Positions 34,685 to 46,050 of a stretch of 64,000 nucleotides of DNA are shown here, one piece after another (the first letter of the stretch is position 1; each line of letters opens with the position of its first letter). The stretch spans positions 38,260-102,259 of the forward strand of contig JAMKCH010051657.1 of the NCBI GenBank assembly GCA_023653785.1, written 5' to 3'. Under the pieces are notes generated by a model. It searched no databases, had not been told where the DNA came from, and saw nothing but the letters and a program-made list of their open reading frames with translations. The translations under genes and the position numbers were made by a program. Source of the stretch: Ophioderma brevispina. Its lineage: Eukaryota; Echinodermata; Ophiuroidea; Amphilepidida; Ophiodermatidae.

Positions 34685-34820
34685 CTGTGTGTATTCTTGG
34701 TCAAACTCGAAACTACTGCCAAAGATGACTATAGCGTTGAACTCCCTTAATAACTGCTGCTGTAAGATGGGTAATGTTGCATTGTAGTTATCAGTCAGCA
34801 CAAGCAAATAACGGCTTTCA
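34685..34820 (-). CDS. RNF213/mysterin-like exon (upstream of 28814)
   Basis: Internal exon of 136 bp on the minus strand: one base completing a split codon, then 45 codons starting ESRYLLVLTDNYNATLPILQ and ending IFGSSFEFDQEYTQ. The ESRYLLVLT and IFGSxF...DQEYTQ blocks are typical of the RNF213 AAA+ core and directly precede the VCRDINRIK block of the next exon in that family. The acceptor is excellent (pyrimidine-rich TTTACTTTCTCCCTTTCAG, exon starts at 34820). The donor is ACACAG|GTAAAT at 34685/34684, phase 0, matching the phase-0 acceptor at 29007. Upstream exons must lie beyond 34820 but none was recognised, suggesting further large introns. Which of several animal RNF213 paralogues this is cannot be told. 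Confidence 0.9.
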
Positions 34821-34854
34821 CTGAAAGGGAGAAAGTAAAATCTTATCTTAACAA

Positions 34855-35056
34855 TTAAGTGCCCAAGGGGGGTCCATAGTACCCAACATTTGATTTTTTT
34901 GCGATTTCTCGGTTACGCAATCAAATTTTTCAAGGAGTTTTTTGCTAATTGTCTGATTTATGAATACGCTTCTCCTGATACACAAAAAATTTAAATCCGC
35001 CCACGGCTTCGTTAGAATAATTAGGTTGGGTCCCTAGGAACCCCCTTGGGCACTAA
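34855..35056. mobile_element. Short TIR element, about 200 bp
   Basis: The left end is TTAAGTGCCCAAGGGGGG followed by TCCATAGTACCCAAC. The right end is GTTGGGTCCCTAGGAACC, then CCCTTGGGCACTAAC. These form roughly 30-bp imperfect inverted repeats. The left side abuts TTAA, while the right side reads CTAA, so a TTAA duplication is possible but decayed. The same terminal word CGTTAGTGCCCAAGGGGG also occurs inside the TTAA elements at 5073 and 36297 and alone at 35596-35612. Confidence 0.65.
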
Positions 35057-35816
35057 CGGAAGTGAAAAAATCAAGATATTTTACCAATTAAAAAATTAAA
35101 GTAATTAAATCTTGGGATTTATTTACTTAGATATATACCTTAGGAGGCAGTTAATTAATAATTAATAATACTTAAATCAAATAACCTTTTATATGCTGAT
35201 AGCATCAATTTTATTTTTGTCATACCGTGCTCTTAACTGTGTAAGTCTATGGGAAAACTAAGGCGATTTTGAAGTTTCTGAGAAAATACAAGATGGTATA
35301 AATTTGGCTATATATTTTGCAATGATTATTTTAATTGGTTATTCTAGAGTAGATATAATTAATTATTTTGTTTCAAAACCTTATATTGGAGTTGCTGGAG
35401 GATGGAAATGTGTGAACCACTCTTTTTCGAAGAGTGACAATTTCAATTGGCCATAGGTCATAGGTCAAAGGTCGGATTTTCATTTTTATTGTGTGTATGT
35501 GGTTCTTACGTGACCCCCATTACTTGTGTTAGTGTCATGATCAAACTCCCACTGGAAAGTGGTTACCTGGGTTGGGTCCCTATGAACCCCTCCCCCCTTG
35601 GGCACTAACGGAAGTTTTTTTAACTTGGGCACTTTTGTTAATGTATGTCAGTTTATTATGATTTTAATCGTGCTGATCGATTGATACTAACGTTTCGTCA
35701 GTTTTATTCAACTTTTCGTTGTCTTGTTTTAGAAATAAATGCTACCCTAAATCGTCAATCTGCTCAACGTAATTTATGTTAAACTCTAAATACACGTATC
35801 TTCTCCCGGAATTTTA
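35057..35816. other. Unannotated sequence
   Basis: No gene recognised. At 35570-35612 GGGTCCCTATGAACCCC and CCTTGGGCACTAACGG repeat the right end of the preceding element, indicating a second truncated copy. Confidence 0.45.
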
Positions 35817-36510
35817 TTAACACTTAAGTGACTAAGGAAACTACTTTTCCGAGGGAATTTTTGTAAGAATTTATACCACATGTGAAGGGGTCATAAATCA
35901 AACCCCAAATCAGCAATCAAAAATGATATTGGTTATTTGGGCTGCAAATTAGGGGCAAAACATTACGGAAATTCAATTGAGCCTTGCGCTTACAATACAC
36001 TTTTTGAAAACTTATTTTATGTTGATATCTACTCTAGAAGACCCAAATTACATATATTTAACACAAAACTTGCAGTTTTAGGAATCCTATATTGTTTGCG
36101 GGTGTTGCAAAATACGCGTTATTTTCCCACAGACTTTGTACAGTAACAGTTTAGCAATGTCCACAATGAAATCGTTTTCAGCACATAAAGGGTTAATTAT
36201 TTTTCTTGTTACTAATAATTGTTTACTTATATGTGTGAACATATATCAGCAAAAAATTGCTTGGTTCATTGATTTTTAAAAATATTCTCAGCTGAATTCT
36301 GTTAGTGCCCAAGGGGGTGGGTCCAAGGGACCATCACTAATTAACTCATTAACGGCTTGGCCAATTTTATTCTTTTGTGGTATGAAAAGAAGCGCATTTA
36401 ATGGTCAGACAATTACAAAAAATATCGACGCAAAAATCCCACGTATAAAGCAGCCAGTGCGAAAACAAATTTTGATGGTCCCTAAGACCCCCCTGTCATT
36501 TAAGTGTTAA
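35817..36510. mobile_element. TTAA-flanked TIR element, copy 2
   Basis: TTAA (35817-35820), then CACTTAAGTGACTAAGG; the right end is GTCATTTAAGTG-TTAA (36507-36510). The inverted ends CACTTAAGTGAC/GTCATTTAAGTG match with one mismatch. It is homologous along its length to 4640-5290, sharing TTTGGGCTGCAAATTAG, ACTTATTTTATGTTGATATC, CTTTGTACAGT and ACTCATTAACGGCTTG. Non-coding. TTAA and the ends suggest piggyBac-type mobilisation. Confidence 0.82.
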
Positions 36511-36939
36511 CACACATCATAGTGTGCTGATCAAGTTTTAAAAATAATAACCTAAAACATAAAAAACAACAAAAATGCATTACAACGTCCATAATACAAG
36601 TGACAGAAATAAACTTCCCTTATTTGGCCAGTAAAACCACTAGGTAAGAATATCGTTAACAATCACTTTAATAAGTGCTCGTAATACAAAATTAAAGCAC
36701 GTATTTCAACCCTCAGAAGGATATTTGACACATTTCATAAGCAAGAAAACGGAAACGACGAGGTTAGAAATGCGTTCAAAAGATCAATAATTATAACGTT
36801 CGTTAGTGGCCAATGTGAAACTTCAAAAATGGTCGCACAGACCTACAGTCTTTATTACTAAATGAATACTTAGTACATAATTTCTAGTTATGCTCATGAC
36901 GTGCCCTTTTACTGATAATACTGACAATATTTGACTTCC
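36511..36939. other. Unannotated sequence
   Basis: No gene or repeat family recognised. Confidence 0.4.
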
Positions 36940-37296
36940 TACACTGTTAAAAATTTCCGTAAATTAAGAAAACAGATTTTCCGTAAGTTTAAGGAAAATC
37001 TGTTTGAGAAAACAATAACAATAAAAAACAAAAAACATAAAAAATGTTAATTTACGGAAATATTTCAAAAATTTCTGGCAGCAATATTTCCGGACTTTTT
37101 TTGGTTCCGTAATTTTAAATTACGGAAAAATTCTGTTAAAATACACATTTTTTCCATAATATGAGACAAATTTCTGTAAAATTACTGTCAAAGTTCCGTT
37201 AATTGACAGAAATTTCTGTAAATTTACCCTAAAAATGTCTGGAAATACTGCTGCCAGAAATTTCCGTAAATTTACGGAAATTTTTTTAACAGTGTA
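36940..37296. mobile_element. TA-flanked MITE (TTTCCGTAAATT ends), copy 1
   Basis: Ends are TA-CACTGTTAAAAATTTCCG and the complementary CGGAAATTTTTTTAACAGTG-TA. The interior is full of TTTCCGTAA/TTACGGAAA words in both orientations, so much of the 357 bp can fold. A TA duplication with CAC/GTG ends suggests the Tc1/mariner group. An inverted copy is at 49527-49850 and a third, more decayed copy at 54006-54229. Confidence 0.85.
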
Positions 37297-37398
37297 CAAA
37301 GAAAATGATGTTTAACGGGATTCTTTTGTTCAACATCACTAATGAACCCTCACTTAATAGCATATACAACAATTCGCGTTTCATTCATATTACAATCC

Positions 37399-37478
37399 TC
37401 TTCCGTGGCCCAGCGGTCTAAGCGATGAATTATTGATTTTACTTTTGGATTGTTGTCGGTTCGAGTCTGGCGGTGGCC
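37399..37478 (+). other. tRNA-like sequence (pol III boxes), not an intact tRNA
   Basis: An A-box-like TGGCCCAGCGGT (37406-37417) is followed 40 bp later by a B-box-like GGTTCGAGTC (37458-37467). A weak 5-bp T-stem with wobbles is possible. The acceptor halves do not pair (TCTTCCG against GGTGGCC), and a regular anticodon arm is not evident. It is probably a tRNA pseudogene or the head of a SINE; no tail was identified. Confidence 0.4.
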
Positions 37479-38329
37479 CTCTACTCTCGGCATATCAAAA
37501 TTATGACATACTCGATTCGCGCTGATATAGGGACAACCTGTACTTTTTACGGGTGAGAGCTGTTTATGAGGGGCGTACAACGATTAAACTTTGCAGCACT
37601 TCTTGTCCGCCCGTTCTTAATACTATGTGCTCTACGGTCAATACGATAAGCAGTGGTTAAAGCATAGAGAGTCACTGGTAAAAGTAACGTACGTTAAAAT
37701 GTGAAATACTACCTGTATAAGGCAGGTGAGCTATTGAAACCTGAATATGGTAACAATGTTTTTCGCGCGGTCCACACAGGTGATTAGGGGGCCTCACCAT
37801 TACTTTCATACATTACCTAAACTATAGTAGATTTCAAAATAAGTGAGACCTCATCAAAAGTTTTAGGTCTGTCCATTCTATTCTATAATAGCTTGAATGT
37901 TTCAATTGAAGTATCAGGATGAAAACACCAGCAATTATTTTATTCAACGTTGTTATTTGATCATAGCTTACCTTTGACACTGCAAAATATCATTACTTAT
38001 CACAGTATTCACGATATAATGAATTCTTATATTATTGCACACATAACACAACTAAGTTTTTATTTGGCCATAAAAAATGGGCCAACCTTGCGTTAAGAGA
38101 TTAGCACAAAGCGAATTTCACAACCCAGCCAACCATGGCATAAGTCCTACCATTGTAGAACTGAATGCATCAGTTTCCAATAAGCTGATTCTGTACAGCA
38201 GCTTTGTACCATGGACACAATATGTTTTGTAATGGCAACAAAGGTCTGGTCTCGGAAAAAGAAAAAACGTTGCCAACGTAGAGGAGGAGCAGAATATCAT
38301 AGGGGTCTATTTAAGGAGTTCGTTTACCC
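37479..38329. other. Unannotated sequence
   Basis: No gene recognised. The minus-strand frame at 38118-38300 has no domain. Confidence 0.4.
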
Positions 38330-39190
38330 CCCACTACAGAAAAGGTTTAACACATTTGATAGTTAGTATGGACCCTCTACATCAATGCTAGGTAGGTAAT
38401 ATACTCAAATTGTGGTATCACTTTTTCAATAGGGGCTAATTTAAGTTTACACAGGGGTCAAATTTTTAAAATGCCCCAATCCCGTTGAAATGGATGCCAT
38501 ATTGTCCATCTAATCATAAGGATTCCAAAAATGTATAGTTTGTAGACCCTACGACCATTGGTTTTGGAGTTATAGGGTAAGAATGACAAAAATGGTAAAA
38601 AAGGTCAATCTCAGTTTGTACATGGGTCAACATTAAAGGTAAATCTAGTTATATTTTAAATACTTGCAAAATATTGCCTGAGGTAAGAGGACTCCTAAAA
38701 GTATAGTTTTGATTATGTTAAATGTTTACTTACGGAGATAAGGGTCAAAGAAGGTCAACACCGATTGGATGATGTTTTCCCTATGACCTATTTTGTCACA
38801 TAACATAACTATGCATTGCAGATGGTACAACCTTTTCCTTATTTTGACACATTAAACTAGATGAACAAAATTGGAGCAACTTCTGATGTTGACCCCCACA
38901 AATACAAATTGACCTTTTTATCATTTTAGCCATTTTTACCCAATAACTCCCGAACCAATGGTCATAGATGGTACAAACTATACATTTTTGGAATCCTTAT
39001 CACTAGACAATATGGCATACATTTCAACATAATTGGAGCATTTTAAAAATTTGACCCCTGTGTAAACTTAAATTTCCCCCTTGAAAAAGTGATACCACAA
39101 ATTTAGAGTACTACCTACCTAGCATTGATGTAGGGGGTCCATACTAACTACCAAAGGTCTCAAACCTTTTCTGTAGTGAGGAATAAACGA
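38330..39190. mobile_element. Fold-back element, family F copy 2
   Basis: The left end TCGTTTACC...CACTACAGAAAAGGTTT (38330-38358) pairs with AAACCTTTTCTGTAGTG...TAAACGA (39162-39190). Arms of about 310 bp continue inward: TTAGTATGGACCC with GGGTCCATACTAA, CATCAATGCTAGGTAGGTA with its complement, TTACACAGGGGTCAAATTTT with its complement, and AAGGATTCCAAAAATGTATA with its complement. The roughly 230-bp centre is unpaired. Clear homology to 32913-33884 covers arms and centre. There is no coding frame, and a target-site duplication was not found. Confidence 0.9.
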
Positions 39191-40767
39191 TGATGTTTGA
39201 CCTGGGTCCGAGCTCCTCCTCTAACGGAAAAGGCCACCGAGTTTTAAAAAAGAATAACAGCCATATAAAATTGGTAAATGTTAAGAGAGCACCAAGTATA
39301 CTCGAGTGCGTCTGCCCCATTGGCAAACTTGGTCCCATTTCTGCAATACAAAGAAAATGCAAACGTCTGCATTCATTTAAACAACCTGAAAATGTTAGTA
39401 CTAACTCTGTTGGTTTATGCGACTTTCATGGTCTATTAAATGCCACCAAATATTAGACTTGGCTATACTAGTTCCCACCCGATTAAACTTCATACGCTAA
39501 ATTGAACCATACTTTTCTTTCTAGGGGTTCTGATGTAATAAATCCGAGTTGAAAGCTCGTCTTCATGGATGCAATAGAGCAGCGGCAAAATTCTATGGGC
39601 ATTAGTACTCTTATCCCTATACGATAGGGTATATCATCCCACAGAAAACTGGTAAAGAAAATGCACACGTCCCAGAAACATACGTGACTGGACTCTATCA
39701 CAGAACTTAAAACCAACACACCTGGACAGAACAGCCAAATGCAGATCCGTCGGTACAACATTTTACAATGGGACAAAAATGCGCGCGTGGTATTGCAGTC
39801 ACACGAGATCTGACCTTTATTCCGTATTGAACACATGTTCCGGACGGTCTGACACCGACCAGTCTCTGATCATATAAACCAACAACAAGCCGATCATCAA
39901 GCAGACAAAATCAAGCAAAACAAACAACAAACTAAGCAATGTCAACTTAAAAAGATTCAAGTCAGGATAAGAAACATTAACAGAAACAAGTGCAGTGGAT
40001 TTCTTAAATAATTATATAGGAATGTGAAACAAGAACACAAAAAAATGATATCAACCATTCCTTTTTACCTCAGAGATCCAAAATATGATATTACTGTTTT
40101 TTAATAATGTCGTCTTGTCAGCCCCCCCCCATGATTTCCAATATGGCCACCCAATTAACACTCAATAAAAATAACAATTATTTTGTACAATAATAACCCA
40201 TAGAGTAATGTACAAACTATACACAATATAAAATTAAAAAAAAAAAAAAAATATTTTTCTCAATAAATATTACTATTTCGACAATTGAATTCTTATCAAA
40301 CGCGATACTCAATTGAAGGCTCAGAGTGCGTGGTGGAATCCTAAAGCTGTGTTGGTAATGTAGAAGAAACCGAACGGTGTGATTAGTGTTATATAGCCTC
40401 CATTTTTATGATTAAAGATATTAATTTTGATTTTCAATTTATTGAGAAAAGATTGCTTCACGGGAAATAAGTTACTTTGGTTTAATGTAAAAACGAGAGC
40501 AGGGTGATTCCCTGGGGTTGTTTGGCGGTGCACTTGTAGATTGCACAATAGGGGAATGGGGGAATCCCCAAGATGTAACTTAGAAACTGAGTCAAACTTA
40601 TGTTATGCTAAATAAAAAAACATTACATGATCTGGGAATCCCCCATAGAGTTAAGTTGAAATTGATGCCATTCAGATGTGATTGGACTTTTTGTGGAATA
40701 TGATTTAACAATGTAGGGTTATGCTTTCTGGCATGATGATGATGTAATGATCATGTTAGGCAAAGGG
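39191..40767. other. Unannotated sequence
   Basis: Overlapping frames at 39190-39456 (+) and 39483-39836 (-) show no convincing domain. The former could be a worn LINE N-terminal region, but I cannot support it. An A run is at 40238-40251. Confidence 0.35.
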
Positions 40768-40820
40768 GAAAAAAAAAAAAAACCCCCCCCCCCAAACAAA
40801 CAAAAAAAACCCCAAAAAGG
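40768..40820. repeat. Low-complexity A/C tract
   Basis: A-run, C-run and AAAC/CCCC blocks in succession. Confidence 0.8.
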
Positions 40821-41329
40821 GAATATAGCTGGAGAAGATTATATGAGTTGGGATGAAGACCTCAGGGGCCATCAGCCAGGCAGTTGTAATCAGGAAATAC
40901 AGTATTGTGATAGCTAGCTTTTATTCTCAATAATGTAGATTTATTATGCTTCATCTAGTGCCAGGATTTATTATATTTTCAATTCCACGTGAACGCAGAG
41001 TGATTTTATTCTACTGTCGCTGTGATGCCAAAGGGCTGGTGCTGGGGAATCAAAATAGGATTCCAAATTGGGGACAGATAGAAATCGTGTTGGTGATATT
41101 TGGACTGATACTGTGCAGAAAATTAGTGTTGTCGAGGGAGTCATTTTTACAAATTATCGTCTTTGAAACGGCTGGACCAAAACGGTACCTTCTAATGGAA
41201 TTTTTACCTGAGGATTTATAAGTGTGACTTTGCATGCTGTCATTTTGGCGTCTTCGCTGTGAGGTGAGGACATATCATCGTGACTGCAATGCTTCTTTTG
41301 GACATAAGTATATTATAAATTGTGTGTAA

Positions 41330-41375
41330 TTTACTATATATAATTATATATATATATATATATATAATATGTGTG

Positions 41376-41415
<40 letters not shown>
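41330..41415. repeat. (TA)n-(TG)n compound microsatellite
   Basis: A (TA)n stretch is followed by about 20 TG units. It gives spurious Val/Cys and His/Thr open frames. Confidence 0.95.
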
Positions 41416-41417
<2 letters not shown>

Positions 41418-41610
41418 TGTAATGTTGTTTTGGACATACCAAATTCTGAACCAAATAGATCTGATTCAATCATTAATGGTTATATTATATAAATTCAGAT
41501 CACTTGTGCACAAAGACTCATTTATTTGGGTTAAAAGGGATTTCGACCTTTGCCGTCTACGGGAAATCATAACAAATAGGCAATTTCAATTCACCTACGG
41601 GCACTAGTAG

Positions 41611-42118
41611 TAAAGTAGTAGTAGATCTAAAATTTTAAATCCGGTTTGTCCCCGTTTATAAAAAGGGGTGACCGGATCAACTCAAACAGTCGCAAATGCC
41701 CTCACTCCATCCCTCCACGTGCCAGATTCATGCACCCCATCCTCAGACCCAAATCCACCATCTCCACCTGCTTCTTCCTGTCTTCGTTGGAATCCCCTCC
41801 TCGAACCACCACCTCGACTCAAAAGCCCTTCTTTAAAACATGCTCGCCATTCTTCCTTAAGCACGTGGCCATAACCACGAACACTATTCGCCTTCGACAA
41901 CAGGTCCACCGCTTCTTGCCAAAACACAAAATCTGAATCAGTCATCAGTCTTTAGCCTATCGATCAACTTCACACCACACAAAATCGCCTATCATCAATG
42001 CTCTTCTCTTGTCCTTTTTAGAACCTAATGCTCAGTCTGCTCCCATATAGCATAACTGATCTCACACAAATCTATACACCATTCCTTTTATTCTTTAAGG
42101 TATCTTTTCCCTTGTAAG
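41611..42118 (-). mobile_element. 3' end of a LINE, copy 2 of the 55.9 kb family
   Basis: The minus-strand 3' fragment ends at a TAGTAGTAGT-type tail (41611-41622 in plus orientation). It shares TTTTAAATCCGGTTTGTCCC and a shared GGATT/GGATC motif with the left end of the 55935-59280 element, then stays homologous to about 42118 (there 56480). The encoded segment is the C-terminal RT tail: KEEWRACFKEGLL and SRGGGSRRGFQRRQEE in the minus frame 41682-41945. It is 5'-truncated, as usual for target-primed reverse transcription. Confidence 0.85.
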
Positions 42119-43218
42119 TGAACCGTATACATATCATAGCCGGGGCGATATACAGCGGTCAACTGCACTTATGCTAATTGGTGGATACATTAAAAAACGT
42201 TACAAATATAAACAGTGTTATAACTAGCGGAAAGCACGGCTAGATGCGCCTGTGCTCAATTAGCGAGTGTAATATGCAGTAGGTCGTAAAAAACGTGAGT
42301 CAACATGGGTCTTTGTTAAATCAAGACAATAAACCAGTATGGTCATAGGAAATTGACTGGTATAACAGTTATAACGTTGTATGTCTTTTCTTGTTGTATG
42401 TTTTTAGTTATCTAGAGTTTGCCGTAGTGCGACTGCCCGGAATGGGTGATAGTGCTTTATGAATTTTGTGGGATATGTTGAGATCATGCAATGATCAAGG
42501 AATTAAAAGCAAAGAATATCACGAAATGCCCTTTCTGTACGTAGATCAAAACGACAACTAATATAAAACTTGCCGTACGTTTACTTAATGTTGGGTGGTA
42601 AAAGTTTCTTAATCATTATGGAGGTCTATTTTACATATTTTGTTTATCAGTATAGGCATCCTTTCACCCTTTTTGTTTGTTACTCCGTTATCCTTTCTTA
42701 AATTAACTATAACCTTAACTGTTAAATCCGTATTTTAATATTAATATTCTTTCTAAAAAACGTTATACATTCCAGATGTATTAAACACTAACCAAGTTTA
42801 GGTTTTGAGTAACCAAGCAAACGTTACTCAACATCATAAACATGTTTAAGGTTTTCTTGCCACAATTGCCTAGTTATATCATATTACTGTATCGTTTGGG
42901 TTTCACCCTTATTTTTCTATTAACCAATGATCAAGCTGCTGTAGGCCTGTGGGTTAATTTATATAATATCATGGTAGTATATTTTGGATTATACGTACCG
43001 TACATTGCTAGAAATATATGTAAATTACATCAATTGTAGTAGTGTAAATGTACATTCACTGGTAGTAAATGGTTGTTACAGATTTGTTTAATTTCTTAGC
43101 GGTTCATATGACCACTTTTTGTCGATTTTTAAAACCTGAAAGGTACACTGGACAAACATACAAAACACCCTCATCACTTGAAATCGTTTTTAATAACATG
43201 AAACAACTATTATGAAGT
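42119..43218. other. Unannotated sequence
   Basis: No gene recognised. The hydrophobic frame at 42842-43039 (+) has no family resemblance and is probably chance. Confidence 0.4.
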
Positions 43219-43365
43219 TACACAGAGAAAACGCTGTTAAAAAGTTAAACAGTTGTTTAAAAGTCCGGGTAAACTGAACAGTGTTGTTCAGTTCACCGGT
43301 GTTAAACAACTTGTTTAACTTTTAAACAACTGTTTAAAAAATGGTTAAACAGCGTTTCTTGTGTA
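43219..43365. mobile_element. TA-flanked short hairpin MITE
   Basis: TA (43219-43220), then CACAGAGAAAACGCTGTTAA. The right end is GTTAAACAGCGTTTCTTGTG followed by TA (43364-43365). Internal GTTTAAC/GTTAAAC words pair across the middle, so nearly the whole 143 bp can form a hairpin. The TA duplication suggests the Tc1/mariner group. Confidence 0.8.
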
Positions 43366-44439
43366 TATTTAGATGGTATTTAAAAAATCCGTAAAAATTA
43401 CGGTAATTAACTGGCATAAGAACAGTAAAATCAGTTAAAATAGTTTGGTTTGTTTTCTGTCATTGTTACTGCAAAGTATATTGTGCCCTTTTTCAGTGAC
43501 ATATTTTATTAAAGCTTGAACAACTAGGCCTACTCTGTAGTAATGTCTATTTAACGCTCTCAAAGTTTGGGAAATTACGCATTTTACCAATCAGTCTTGT
43601 TATAAGTTACATTTTAGGTCATAACATCATCTCTACGGTCCATAATAACTCTCGTAACCATAAAAGTGTAAAAACAATCATCACCGTTAATAGTCCTGCT
43701 TTCCTTACGCTCACCCCTTCATAGCGGATCATTATTCATGGTATCAGACCATGTAGGCGCGCGGGTTTGCTCTTTCTAGCCAGCGGCCAGATTCCAGCAT
43801 GCTCAATGTGGTTATTTCAAAAGCTATCAGCCGCACCGTGCATGGTTTACCAAAGCTCGGCTGGCCGCATTCGAAGCGGTTGGTATACTAGTGTTGGAGC
43901 ATGTTTATGAGTTGACAATCCACTCAGAGATTGGACTGAGCAAACACTTTATTAGTCACTAAGTGTATGCTAACAAGGGAGCGTGCAACTGAATCATGGG
44001 GTGTAGTATTAAAATAGCTATAAAGGTTCTTTCAAAATGTCATAAAGAAATGAAGACATGTCTCAAATCTGTGATGTGAATTTCCAGTAGGTCACTTGAA
44101 AATTTTGATTGGCCGTTTTCAGAGGTGTTCAAATTTCAAAATCCTTCTCTTGACAAAATTGGGTATCAAATGTTGGTATAGCCATTGATCAATCATAGAA
44201 ATGTACAGTTTTCACATTTTAATTTTTTTTTTTAGGATCTTCCGTTTTGGGTTATTATTTGAAAAGAGGCGGAGTAATTCCGTAATTCTCATACAAAACA
44301 ATACAAATTTGAAAGAGATCACTTTACATCGAATTTTACCACCTAACTAAACATCCTAGATATGGCAAATTAGTGCAAACATATTTTCTGGATTGCTTCA
44401 TGCAAGTGCCAACCATCCCATTTTGTAGCTTTTTGTCAG
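43366..44439. other. Unannotated sequence
   Basis: No gene recognised. 43730-43930 is more GC-rich and contains CGGCTGGCCGCATTCG-type words, but no RNA gene could be assigned. Confidence 0.35.
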
Positions 44440-44725
44440 ATCATTGCATTTGAAAGTTTGGCCCTCCGTACAGACCAATCAAAAGTTCCGATGAATCCTA
44501 TAACGTTTCACTAATATTCGGTAACTGAACATCACAATATGCCAAAACATAATATTTCCGATTCCCTATGATGAGATGAATCTTTTTAGATAATTTTTTA
44601 AACTAAATCTAACGACTTTATGGGCGCCAAACACGGAACCCCTTGGGGACAAATTTGTTTTTGGGAAACATCCAAAATGATTTCTTTAAGGAGCGTTCGT
44701 AGATATGCTAAAAAATAGTGTTAAA
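44440..44725 (+). repeat. Dispersed repeat, related to 22431-22600 and repeat C
   Basis: ACCAATCAAAAGTT, GTAACTGAACATCACA and TATGCCAAA match 22450-22530. The end (AACATCCAAAATGATTTCTTT) resembles 24250-24275. It links the repeats near 22-24 kb with those near 44-46 kb. Confidence 0.6.
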
Positions 44726-45559
44726 TTTTAGTTTTAAGGGGGTAGGTTGACCATGTAATCTGCTATAGACATCGGCAATTGAAGAAGAAGAAACTGGCTG
44801 CACACCACCTTCCGCTCAATTGGGACATTTAGGTTACTCTTAAAAACAGCTTTTTTGATCAAAATATTTTACTACAGTAGCAGTATAAGATGAATGCATC
44901 CAAAGTGAGTAATTTATTTCAGTATTTGTCAGATGTTCAATATAATTATATTGCCAGTGAAAGAGTGTGTGGTGTGTGTTTTTTTTGTTTACAGAGATTT
45001 CCTCGAAGGAAATATATATATATAGTGTTGCTACTGCGTTTTATACCGGAACATCAGGCCCTATCATCAGAAATTAAATCAACATACCACCACAATTATG
45101 TTTACTTTACATTCGATATACTATTATAGGGCCTTAACTTGCTGTATTGAATTAAATATTGGAATAATTTCGATTGGTGCACGTTGATGCTATATAATAA
45201 TGGCTATGACCCCGACCCGTACCCGTCACCAAAAGACCTGCATTAATTCAACGCAGTAATCGCTATTATGACAAACATGGCCAGGCCGCCTTCGGCGGGC
45301 CGGCCAACTCGCTGCTAGGATCGTAAATACTTTGCGGTAACTGGACAGGGTTGTTATCATTGATATTGCTGTCGGTTTAGGGCCGGGGTTTAGGGCCAAA
45401 ATACTACGACTTTTAGCAAAAATAAAAATAAATAAAATAAGAGGGCCTCGAACCAGAGCTTATGTACCATTGTCGAGATGTAAAGTCACCTAGTTTAAAC
45501 ACTTGCCCTATGAAATGGAATTGACTTAGGATCATTTTCCCCACTGTGTATATTCATTC

Positions 45560-46050
45560 ACGTTGCGGCTGCGTCTTCCACAATCTGAGCATATCCACTA
45601 TACAAGATTGGGAAGATCGGAAGTGGGTCGGGTTCTGGTCTAGAAAGTCAACTTAAAGGTTGGCATTTGGAGATCTAAAACATCATCCCCAAACTTACTC
45701 AAAAGAAATGAGATGTTTTAATATTCATCTGAACCGTTAGCGTAGAATCCAAGCGCACCTAAATCTTACTGCAAATCGGTCGGTATCTTAAAAATCGCAA
45801 ATTTTGTATTTTAAACGGACAGGGAAAATTACAAACACAGTGGGATATGGGCCGTGGGAACAGCAATTGCTCATAACACAAAACCGCAAGATCGGATCAA
45901 CTCAAATTGTAAATATGCTGTTCTCAAGAATATCCAGTGAAAATGAATAAAACAGAAGGTGCTACAATCCTTGAAATACACTTTAAACTGTAAATACGCA
46001 CATTGCCTCTCCAATCGCAAGATTCGTCTGTGGGTCAAACCACAGCATTT
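45560..46050 (+). repeat. Repeat C copy 2 and repeat D box 1
   Basis: 45577-45655 carries AATCTGAGCATATC, then GATCGGAAGTGGGTCGG and TTCTGGTCTAGAAAGTCA, repeated at 47235-47310, 47690-47730 and 49205-49285. 45765-45990 matches repeat C at 24370-24620. Confidence 0.65.

Noticed and set aside
37399..37478. Intact tRNA gene
   Set aside because: Pol III box-like words are present, but the acceptor stem does not pair and the anticodon arm is irregular. Kept only as tRNA-like.
39190..39456. 88-residue plus-strand frame as a LINE N-terminal region
   Set aside because: Only a vague resemblance to linker sequence before a LINE endonuclease; no endonuclease motif follows.
41371..41473. His/Thr- and Val/Cys-rich frames over the TG/TA microsatellite
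   Set aside because: Products of simple-sequence repeats.
43730..43930. GC-rich stretch as a 5S or other structural RNA gene
   Set aside because: Compared by eye with the 5S pattern; no internal control region or stem arrangement fits.
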